A stretch of 64,000 nt of DNA from NCBI GenBank assembly GCA_019916065.1, contig CM034234.1:1374963-1438962 (forward strand). Direction: 5' to 3'. The notes under the pieces were generated by a model. That model saw nothing but the letters and a program-made list of their open reading frames with translations, was not told the origin of the DNA and did not search any database. This stretch comes from Vitellaria paradoxa. Its lineage: Eukaryota > Streptophyta > Magnoliopsida > Ericales > Sapotaceae. A program made the translations under genes and the position numbers. The number at the start of each line of letters is the position of its first letter. The stretch's first letter is position 1. This document shows positions 26,601-35,270 of this stretch, piece by piece.

Positions 26601-29465
26601 GTAAAACTGGAATTTGATTTTAAGAAATCAAGAACTTCAGCCTTAGTCACAACCAAATGAGAAAAGAGAAAACCCAATAGACAAAACCCAATAGACAAAA
26701 AAAAATCATGTGTTCTTTAATATCGTCAATATTTAGATCCAAAAGTAAACATAGATACATCTTATTTTCTCCATACGAATAGAATATTAACAAATCCTAA
26801 TAATCTAACAATGACGATTGCTTTGATACCACTTGTTAGAAATTTAAATCATACCGAAACCCATAAGGCTCTATTTGGCAACCATTTCATTTTTTTTTTG
26901 AAATTTGAACACGAAAACTTGTTTGGTAAATTTTTTTTCAGTTTTCAATTTTCAAAAAAATGAAAACTGTTTTCAAAATTTTCAAAAATTATAAAAATAT
27001 AAAAAATGTGTTTTCTCGAGTTTTTATTTTCAGTTTTTAATTTCTTATACAATCACTACCAGTTATAACTATCAATTACTATCGTCCACTACTCGCTAGT
27101 AATATCCGGCCATCGTTGTTACTACCTTCCACTCATCTCCTGTCACCGCCAAATATATTATTATTTACTATAAAAATATTTAATTAATATATAAAATATA
27201 TTAATATATTAAATTAATAATATATTTTTTTATTTATGGAAAAATATATTAAATATAATTTAATTAATAATTAATTTTATCAATAATTAATTTAATATAT
27301 TAAATTATATATTAAATATATTAATTAACTAAATTATATTAGTTATAATTTAATTTAATTTGTTAAATTAATATAAAATTATTTTATTAAATTATTTTTA
27401 ATAAAAATATAATTAAGATAAATACATTTAATTAATTTAAATTAAATTAATTATATAATTAAACTTAATTAATTAAATTAATATAAAAATAATTTATTAT
27501 AAATAATTTAATATAAATTATAAAATAATTTACTAGAAATTATTTTTATTTTTGTTTTAACAAATAATATAATCAAATTATAGTGAATATATTTTATATT
27601 TATTGAATCAAATTATTTTGAAAAATTATATAATTAAAATAATTAAATTTAATTAATATAATTAATTAATTAAGTCAAATTAATTTAAGTTAATTAAATT
27701 AATTACTTTAATTAACATGAAATATATTTTATTAAATTGCTTTTAAAAATAATTATAATAAATTATGTTTAATATATTTTATTTTTATTAAATAAAATTA
27801 TTTCTAATAATTAATATAATTAAAATAATTAAATTTATTGAATTTAATTAATTAATAACTATAACTACTAACTAACAGTTATCATTACCAAGTGTGTTTT
27901 TATGTTTTTGTTTTCTTTTTCTGCTATGTAAATGAAAACCAAAAATTAAAAACTGAACACAAAAACTGAAAATTAAATATAAAAACTAAACATAAAAATT
28001 GAAAACTGACAACTTTACCAAACGGGCATTAAACAAAATTTTGATGCAAAAATTCTAAAATAAAATACCAAAATTCCTAGGATCTGCATCATGCCAGATT
28101 ATTAAGAATTTACAGATTCGAGTGAAATATCTGGATCCATTATGGACGATCGCTCAATATCGCGGAAATACTACGACAAGCGATCACGAACAGATGAACA
28201 TGAACGGAGGGGTGGTTTGTGATCTTCCTCAACCAAATCACCTTGGTTCCTTAATGGGACCGCCATCTCTCTTCCAGATGGGGAGAAGAGAAACAATGTT
28301 ATGATTTAGTGTATTGGGAATCATAACCGAAAGGATCTTTATGTATCACTCAATTAGGGTTCCCATAATCCCCTAATTAGGATAAAAAATCAGTAACCAC
28401 TCAATTAGCCCATATCAATTCGAGCAGTCTATGGGCTTACCAAAATTAGACCACTTAATTTGAGCCCATTAAATTAAATAGCTAATATAATTGAATAGAA
28501 AAGGATATATTGACCAATTTAGTGTAGGAAACGTGATTTCCTAACATATTGTCCTCTTGACCCTTCAGTGAAGTTTTGTATGTTTACCTTTGAAGGGGGC
28601 AAATCCTATTGCTCTGCTAGCTTGGACAAGGATTTCATCACTTTGGAACGGGATATCTTTAACTGGAAAATTTGTTCACTGGTTCCTATAAATCTTTCAT
28701 GTTGCATAAAAAATTATTGCCCCCCCCCCCTTTTTTTTAGCCAAAGAGGCCTTCAACTAATTTGGGACAAAGGCTTTGCCGAGTTGAGTTGATTAGCCTA
28801 ATAGGAATTAGCTGTTTCTGGCTTCAAATGTCTCGTTTTTATAACAATTAACAATTTTGTACTTCTTAATCTGCAGTATGTGATGATTGTTTTGAAGGGT
28901 TCAGTACCCATTGCTTTCGGTGGTACTGAGCAGCCAGCCGCCTATGGTGAATTGGTGTCCATTGGAGGTCTTACACCAGATGTGAACAAGAAGCTTAGTG
29001 CTGCAATTTCTGCAATACTCGAAGCCAAGTTGTCTGTTCCCAAGTCACGATTCTACCTGAAATTCTATGACACCAAGGCAAGCTACATTGACCTTCTAAG
29101 TTATCATGTGGATGAGTCATTGCCACGCACTTGTGTATTCTCATGCATTCTTCCTGCTTGTTTAGGCCCATCAAAGTCAAGAATATGCACAGTGTCTTCA
29201 TGCTTTACACCAGTGCTAGATAATGTAAATAAACTTTGCTGTTTATAACCATTAATTAAGATTTTATTGGCTATAGCGTTTTTTGAGAATTCAGTATCGT
29301 AAGTTTTTCCTTCATTAATAAAAGAAAAAAAAGTGTCTTCTGTGTCCACTTTGTGAGTCTTTACTGAGAGTTCCCCAACGCAATTTCATACAATCTTGTG
29401 TGGTGCTAATGCCTTCATTTTTATTGCAGGGATCTAACTTTGGATGGAATGGATCCACCTTCTAA
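20685..29465 (+). CDS. MDL2: MIF/D-DT-like protein, MDL1/MDL2 type (cytosolic), with giant first intron
   Basis: Three exons: 20685-20795 (37 codons, MPCLNLSTNVSLEGVDTSS), 28877-29077 (67 codons, YVMIVLKGSVPIAFGG...FYDTK) and 29430-29465 (GSNFGWNGSTF and stop), 115 residues in all, the family length. The sequence is very close to recalled Arabidopsis MDL1/MDL2, and the C-terminus lacks a peroxisomal signal. MPC exposes the catalytic-position proline. Intron 1 (20796-28876, 8.1 kb) carries a Ty1/copia element and a nested MITE. Intron 2 (29078-29429) begins with GC instead of GT (AAG|GCAAGC) and ends TTGCAG, a GC-AG intron. The neighbouring PRA1 gene recalls the Arabidopsis pair At5g01640-At5g01650, which is why I prefer MDL2 over MDL1. 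Confidence 0.92.
21876..22419 (-). repeat. 3' LTR of the copia element
   Basis: About 544 bp; reading on the minus strand it begins TGTTAGGAAATCACG. Its distal end is degenerate (TTCTAGA on the plus strand where the other LTR has TGTTAGA). Co-linear with the 28546-26834 LTR once the MITE is removed. Confidence 0.85.
22990..26153 (-). pseudogene. gag-pol pseudogene of the copia element
   Basis: Several open pieces on the minus strand carry copia-type domains: gag (26153-25785, 25703-25404), zinc knuckle and protease (25370-25083, DSGATTHVS), pre-integrase (25025-24624), integrase fragments (24237-23914) and the RT start (23508-23242: RYKARLVAK, GIDYKETFSPV, VKTAFLNGD). Directly after that RT piece the frame resumes at RNase H-type text (TMATEFIA; YCDNNSAVLYSNN), so the part of RT with the catalytic YVDD box is deleted. 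A 100-bp retroposed insert splits it at 25030-25129. Confidence 0.85.
25030..25129 (-). mobile_element. Short retroposed insert (LINE or SINE tail) in the copia element
   Basis: A 100-bp insert with a poly(T) start on the plus strand (a poly(A) tail read on minus) is flanked by a 20-bp duplication AACCCTGCATAGACATACTT (25010-25029; 25130-25149 with one change). Read on minus, it ends TTTTAATAAAATTTACTTC before the A tail, like a 5'-truncated LINE end. Confidence 0.8.
26834..28546 (-). repeat. 5' LTR of the copia element, split by a MITE
   Basis: TGTTAG..CTAACA termini. Removing the 1,163-bp insert and one TAA leaves about 547 bp, almost equal to the other LTR (544 bp). The primer binding site lies 2 bp beyond its inner end. 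Confidence 0.87.
26867..28029. mobile_element. Tourist/PIF-Harbinger-like non-autonomous element in the copia LTR
   Basis: 1,163 bp with imperfect inverted ends GGCTCTATTTGGCAA and (inverted) ATGCCCGTTTGGTAA, flanked by TAA at 26864-26866 and 28030-28032. The intact 3' LTR shows the empty site (CCCATAAATAAATTC). The interior (about 27150-27850) is almost pure A/T, so no transposase gene is present. Confidence 0.88.
28716..28795 (+). repeat. SINE-like fragment with C/T tract in MDL2 intron 1
   Basis: A C12T9 tract is followed by GCCTTCAACTAATTTGGGAC and AAAGGCTTTGCCGAGTTGAGTTG. A related text, inverted, lies at 50255-50302 (AACTCAACTCAACAAAACC, CGGCCCCAAACTAGTTGG). The CTAGTTTGGG..GGCTTTG string is familiar from plant SINE ends, but I cannot fix the family or 5' border. 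Confidence 0.5.
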
Positions 29466-29721
29466 ATCTTATGTCACTTCTGGTGTGTTATCCTAAGTCT
29501 ATTGCGGACGGGATGTTATGTTTGGAAGCAACTCTATGTGTCTTGTAACTTGTTATTATAACTTCTAGGGTATGTTGGGAATGATGTTATGTCTTTTATG
29601 TTATCATGTTCCGGATTTTGTTGAACATTGCCAGCTGCCTTCCTTACATGCATCCTTTTTCATGGATTTATAGCAGTGGGTGTGCCTTAAAAAAATTTAG
29701 GGATATTATTCTCCTCAATGA

Positions 29722-29728
29722 GAATAAA
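29722..29728 (+). terminator. Possible poly(A) signal of MDL2
   Basis: GAATAAAG lies about 258 bp after the stop codon, within a T-rich 3' region. Weak single-hexamer evidence. Confidence 0.35.
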
Positions 29729-29729
29729 G

Positions 29730-31040
29730 CTTTTGTGGCCTAAATTATGTAGCAATTGCAAATGATATGGTCTATCCATGTTCATGCCTCAGATCTGGGA
29801 GTTAAAATGACTTTGTTGTCAAAATTTCGTGTGCCCTTTTGGCTGGTTCGAATAGATGATCTGCTGTCTATCACTTCTATTCTTTGGACAGTTGCATTGA
29901 GGGCACGGGAATTACAATTAGTTCATCCTTAGCTCTTTTTTTTTCCCTCTTTAGAGAGAGAGAGAGAGAGAGGGGGGGGAGAGAGAGGAAAAGGATTGGA
30001 AGAAGACTGATTACAATAAGAATAAAAGGATTACTGTTCTGTATTCTGGCTCCTGGTCATGATATTGGGCTGGATCACAGGTGATGACGAACTTATTGTG
30101 GAATGAGACGCGTTCAGTCAACTGGGGAAATTTCATCTGACCTTCATTCATTTACGCGGATTCAGAAAAAAAGTCTGCATTAAGCTCCCTATTAGCGTTA
30201 TTATTTATTTTATTATTATTTTCGACGGAGGAGTTGCTTAATTGAGAAAACTCAATTACGTGTTTGCTTATGCAGAAGAAGAATTTTTGTTGGGTTAAAT
30301 TAAACAAGCAATAAGCTGCCCGCCCCTCTTCTTTTTTTTTTTTTTAACCTAATAAAAATATTTAGTGGTAAAGCAACATACGTTTTGATAATTAAGGGGG
30401 TGTTTAGTTTACCACTTTCACTAAAAATTATAAAAAAATAATTAATTTTTTTAATCAAATTATGCTACATATTATTTTTATATTAATTTTTTTTTATATA
30501 TATTTTTTCATTTTTGTTTTTACGGTCGATACATCCAAGAGCGTCTGAGTCTTTCAATTTTCATTTCCCACTCGAATTGATGGTATATTCTTTTTCTCCC
30601 TGTCAAGTAAGGGGTTGTTTGGAATAAGAAAAAATGAGATAAATTATGATTTGGGAAGAATTTGTAATGCGTGTAGTGAGAGAAAAAAGTTAATGTGATA
30701 TAAAGTTAACAGAGATTTATAGAGTTGTTTGAAAAAATTTAACAAATCAAAGGATCCCTAAATAGAAGTGAAAACAAAAAATAGATGCATATGGCTATAT
30801 GCGTAGGCCCTAAGCAATCAGAAAATTCCGTCCTAGCTGACCCCAAAAGAAAAAAAAAAAAAAAAAAAAGGACCCAAAACTCCAAGCCCAACCAATGTAG
30901 TTATATCTGACGTATAGATTATTGGTGTGATTAATATATAACAAGGGTTCTTTCAAATCCATCGTCAAAATTTCTTTCATCCTAAAACTCTCCTTCCCCC
31001 AACCAAGCGGTCCCTTAAAAATCTTCGCCGGTTCTCTTAC
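29730..31040. other. Spacer between MDL2 and PRA1, with a MITE
   Basis: Contains a GA/G tract at about 29954-29990, AT-rich DNA, and one MITE listed separately. The A19 run at 30849 sits antisense in the PRA1 5' flank. No gene recognised. Confidence 0.6.
30611..30758. mobile_element. Tourist-like MITE, family shared with 33953-34119
   Basis: 148 bp, GGGGTTGTTTGG at the left, GGATCCC at the right, flanked by TAA (30608-30610; 30759-30761). The interior AATGAGATAAATTATGATTTGG and GTGATATAAAGTTAACAGAG recurs, inverted, at 33953-34119 and in degenerate form at about 33400-33592. Confidence 0.75.
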
Positions 31041-31095
31041 TCTTTCGCTAAAAATTTCTCTAGCAAAGCTTCTCAAGGTATCACCAAACCAGTCC

Positions 31096-31746
31096 ATGGC
31101 TTCTTCATCACCTGCAATCCTTCCAATCTCTAACCCCCAAACTACTGCGGGCGCCGCCTCTGGCGTTGGTGCCCAGTCCCAGCCGCCGATAGCCACCCCG
31201 GCTTTTCGCGCATTCCTATCTAATGCAAGCGACACCGTTAAGAACGGACTCTCCCAGCGCCGCCCGTGGTCTGAGCTCGTTGACCGCTCTGCCTTCTCCA
31301 AGCCCGACTCCATCTCCGATGCTACCCTCCGGATCCGTAAGAACTACTCCTACTTCCGCGTCAACTACCTATGCTGCCTCGCCGGCGTCCTCGCTATCTC
31401 CCTCCTGACTAATCCCTTCGCTCTCATCCTGCTCCTCGGCCTCCTCGCCGCTTGGGTCTTCCTCTACCTCTTCCGCCCCTCCGATTCCCCGCTTGTTCTC
31501 TTAGGCCGCACCTTCGCAGAAAGGGAAACCCTAGCCATCCTTGTCGTGTTCAGTATCGTCGTGATCTTCCTCACTAGCGTCGGATCGGTTCTTATTTCTG
31601 CCCTCATGGTTGGAGTGGCCATTATATGCGCCCACGGTGCTCTTAGGGTTCCGGAGGACCTGTTTCTCGACGAGCAAGAACCTGCTGCCACCGGATTCCT
31701 TTCCTTCCTCTCCGGGTCCGCCTCAAATACTGCAGCACGCGTCTGA
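31096..31746 (+). CDS. PRA1B: PRA1 (prenylated Rab acceptor) family B protein
   Basis: Single-exon gene of 216 residues, normal for plant PRA1 family B. Residues 1-35 are a Ser/Pro/Ala-rich cytosolic tail. The PRA1 core follows: RPWSELVDRSAFSKPDS, then NYSYFRVNYLCC, and two long hydrophobic hairpins (about 95-130 and 145-180) that span or dip into the membrane. PRA1 proteins bind prenylated Rab GTPases and act in ER-Golgi-endosome traffic. The ATG at 31096 follows a CT-rich leader and is the first in frame. Neighbours on both sides match Arabidopsis regions that also hold PRA1.B genes. The gene is much more GC-rich than its surroundings, as usual for intronless plant genes. Confidence 0.93.
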   Translation: MASSSPAILPISNPQTTAGAASGVGAQSQPPIATPAFRAFLSNASDTVKNGLSQRRPWSELVDRSAFSKPDSISDATLRIRKNYSYFRVNYLCCLAGVLAISLLTNPFALILLLGLLAAWVFLYLFRPSDSPLVLLGRTFAERETLAILVVFSIVVIFLTSVGSVLISALMVGVAIICAHGALRVPEDLFLDEQEPAATGFLSFLSGSASNTAARV

Positions 31747-31749
31747 GGA

Positions 31750-34700
31750 TCATATCATAGCAACGGCGAAGTCGATGATTTTGGTAAATTTGTAGTCTGC
31801 GTCAATAGAACTCGTACACTTTGGTAGACAAATTACAGTAAAGCGATTGGTATAATTCAGAAATTCTCTGTAAGTTCAATATGTGGCCTTTTAGGTGGAG
31901 TTCGTATCCTTTGATGATGGATCTGACCGTGGTTCATCTGTATTTCTAGTTCATTTTGTAATTGATGTAGGTCACAAAAACAACTGATACTGAGAATTGT
32001 TCATCCATTTGAATCATTCCCCCCCCCCCTTTCTTAACTATCTGCTTGGATGAGTTTTTCAATTGCTGAATTTTGTATTTGTTGTTTATTTTGTTCTAGT
32101 TTATTTAATGATTATACAATATGATTTCCCATTTGTGCATATTCTTTGATCATCAAACTGTGAAATTGACGCCCAGTGCATATGTAAGAATAGCATTTTT
32201 AATGGTCCATTGGTTTGCGAATGTGATTACCTATCGTAATTGGATCAATTTGGGATAGTTGAGGCATATTCCTGACATGAACATAGCTGTGAATAGACAA
32301 GTACGTTTGCGACAACAAAATGGGTGAGGTCTAAAAGGGCTTACCGGCAAAGACAACGTAAATTGGAGGGTTCTAAACTTTACACTGGAAAAATGACTGG
32401 GTTCTTTTTTATTTTGTCACTTGAAGCATAGATCAATGAGTGGTTACTTGTGTTAGTGTGACAAGAAGAGAACATAAGCCCCCTCTTTTTTTAATGAGTA
32501 GACTAAAGTTCACTTGTTGAGAATGTGATGCTGTAAAGTTGATAATACCGAGGCTCTAAAACAATTGTATGGCAATGATTTTTTAGGCCTATGGTTTCAA
32601 TCTTACTCTGTATGTGAAATGGATTGGTAAGTTAGGATCCATTTACCCATGACTGAACGGTTATTAGTTATTTGTTATGGGGGGAAAAAAAGTACATCAG
32701 CTATCACAGTCATCATTTCTGCTATGAAACTGGTTATGGTTTCGTTTGGAATGACAAAAAAATTTTAAAAAACGATAAAAAAAGAGGAAAAAAATTTTAA
32801 AAATTATTTATTTTTTATTTTACTGCTTGAATTACGAATTTATAATTTATTTCACTTTATTTTATTTTATCTTACTTTTTTTTCACTCACAAGTTATCCT
32901 GTATGGACTGTATTTTGTGGAGGCATTGGTGCTATCTCCATTAGCACCCACAACACCAGTTCCAACTCTGCCTAGATTTGTCTTCAAGCTCCCGCTTCTT
33001 AAAAGTTTGAGGAAACCTAGAGGGGAGAAATTTACCAAAAAAAACCTAGAGGGGAGAATGTTGCGAGCTCTTCCTGTTTGCAGAAATGTATATGAGAAAC
33101 TGAGGTTTCACAGAAGTTGATAACGTCTTTGAAAGGCCTCTATTTTTAGCTTTGGAGTATGGACAGAATGGGTGTGTTTAGATGATTACTGATGCTTTTT
33201 TTTTTTTTTAATGTATTTGGAGATTTGATTTAGTAAATAACGCTATTCAACGGTTCTATTTGAAGATTTGCTTTTAGTAAAGAACGCAATTTCAGCTGTT
33301 CTACTTAAAAAGGGGGAGGTGACACGGTGTCAGCCCGGAACAGCAAGCTTGGAGTTATTGGATTAAAATGCCAGCGCCGAAATGGTTGAATCAATTATAA
33401 TAGTCTAGTAAGAATCTTTAAGCTAAAACAAAATTTTAAGATAATTCTGTGTGTGTACGGAGTGAGAAAAAAAAGATAAAATATATTGAGAGTTCGTAAT
33501 ACGTGTAATAAAAGAAAAAAATTGATATGATATAAAGTTAACAGAAGTTTATAGAATTTTTTTGTAATTTTTTTACAAACCAAACGAAGCCTCTATAAGA
33601 GGTCAATTGTAATGTAATTTGGTGGTATTTTTGTAATTGAGGTCAATTATTTTTTAAAATTTTAAGATTGTCAATTATAGTATAAATTTATTTTAGTTAA
33701 AAATTTACTTGTACGAATAATATTTTTCGAAACTCAGTACGCTATGACCTCTAGGACTTATCATGGCTTTGGTTAAAAATTTATGTGCGCGAATAATATT
33801 TTTTTAAAACTCAGGGGGTTATGGCCTCTAGGGCTTATCATGGCTTCGTTTCTGTCAAAAATTTAAACTATTCTAAATGAAGTGTATTGTATTAAAGGTT
33901 AAACTTATTGATATTTATAAATTTTAAAAATTTACTTCTGTATTCTTATATTGGGCCCGTTTGGTTTGTCATTTTTTGCTGAAAATCTCCAAAAATCTCT
34001 ATAAATCTCTGTTAACTTTATATCACATCAACTTTTTCTCTCACTGCACGTATTACGAAATCTCTCCAAACCACAATTTATCTCAATTTATCTCATTTTT
34101 TCTTACTCCAAACAAACCCATTATAGGTTAAAGTAAAATTGTTAATGGTATTAAATTTTTAACCGAAAAGATAAAAATATTAGATTAAGGGACTGTTTGG
34201 AGCTCCAACAAAGTTCAAAAAATTTTAAAAAAATTTTAAAAATTTTAACTTTTTCAAACTCCAAAAAAAAGTTTTAAATTTTTCAAAAAATTTGTCAAAA
34301 TCCGTAAACAAATCATTGTAGTGCATTTCAATTGATTTTGGCAGGATTTTTAAAAAAGTTAGACTAACATTTGTACCAAAAAGTTTCATAAAATTACAAA
34401 AATTTTTGAAAATTTTCACTAAAATTTTGCTGCATGTCACTTTATATAATTTTTAACAACTTTATATCAAATTAAATACAAATATTCAACTATTATTTCA
34501 AAACAACTTTTATACTCTAAAAAAAAAAAAAAAAACTCATCTCCCAGAATAGTCAAAATCATTATTTTTAATCTTTTTATTATTTAGTTTTAAATAAAAA
34601 ACATGTAAAGGTAAGTTTTTAGAATTTAAAAAATATTACTAATTTTTAAATACAAAACATGTAAAGGTAAGTTTTTAGAATTTAAAAGATACTAGTAATT

Positions 34701-35200
34701 TTTACATTAACTGCAAGGGTGTAGAAGTAATTAAGAGAAAAAAAAAAGAAAAAGAAAAAAAAAAAAGGCGAAAGAAGAATAAAGGTTCCGACATGGGCGT
34801 CAAGGCTATAACGGCCATGTTTGAATATGGCTGTGGCAGGTCTGTAAACTTGTAAATAAAAAAATGCAAGAATCTGTGGTGCCATTTATTTAGCAGGAAA
34901 ATAGGTGCTAAATCCCCCACCAATACGTGATTTAGCCGTTGGAAAAATCCCCATCATGTGAAAAGAAGACGACCCTTTGTTTCAGCCCAAAGAAGAAAAA
35001 CTAGCCGTTAGGACCTCCCAAAACCAAAGACTCTTCTGATTCTATCCTCTCCTGTTCCCTCCTCACTTTGACCCCCCCAAGCCCAAAGTCTCTCTCTCTC
35101 ACTCTCTTTCATCTTAATCTGCTGTTTCACACAATCCATTGCTTTAGATTCAATCGACAAGCCAGCTAGGGAAAGAGGAGGAAAATAGATAGATTTCAAA
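31750..35200. other. Spacer between PRA1 and IMK2
   Basis: AT-rich with several MITE copies (about 32740-32890, 33400-33592, 33953-34119), a short tandem repeat at about 34608-34705 (ACATGTAAAGGTAAGTTTTT twice) and a C10 tract at 32020. A plus ORF at 32827-33120 shows no domain I recognise. Confidence 0.6.
33953..34119. mobile_element. Tourist-like MITE
   Basis: GGGCCCGTTTGG at the left and CCAAACAAACCC at the right form near-perfect inverted ends, with ATT on each side. The interior AACTTTATATCACATCAAC and ATTTATCTCATTTTTTCTTA is the reverse complement of the 30611-30758 copy. Confidence 0.7.
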
Positions 35201-35270
35201 CTTCTATTCCTCCTCAATCCTCTGCTTCAATTTTTTTTGTTTTTTACATTTCTTGTACCTATTTCAGCTC

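Larger units (their letters stand above)
21876..28546 (-). mobile_element. Ty1/copia retrotransposon (deleted) in MDL2 intron 1
   Basis: Read on the minus strand: 5' LTR 28546-26834 (split by a MITE), primer binding site TGGTATCAAAG at 26831-26821, gag about 26150-25400, a CCHC-type zinc knuckle near 25310-25260 (CYFCKK..HVKEEC), protease motif WWVDSGATTHVS near 25180-25140, integrase pieces, RT start 23508-23242, an RNase H tail (about 23235-22990), the purine tract AAGTGGGAGATTG just before the 3' LTR, and 3' LTR 22419-21876. The gag-PR-INT-RT order is Ty1/copia. Frames are broken and the middle of RT is missing. No clear target duplication was found because the left LTR start is degraded. 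Confidence 0.9.

Noticed and set aside
26864..28032. Right LTR of the copia starting at 28045 (TGCAAA)
   Set aside because: The primer binding site lies at 26821-26831 and the LTR text resumes left of the MITE, so the LTR runs from 26834 and is interrupted.
30810..31313. 167-codon minus-strand ORF overlapping PRA1
   Set aside because: Antisense to the PRA1 coding exon and ends in a poly-Phe run from an A tract; not a gene.
35253..35270. Upstream TTG start for IMK2
   Set aside because: Only six extra codons and no ATG; the first ATG is at 35271.
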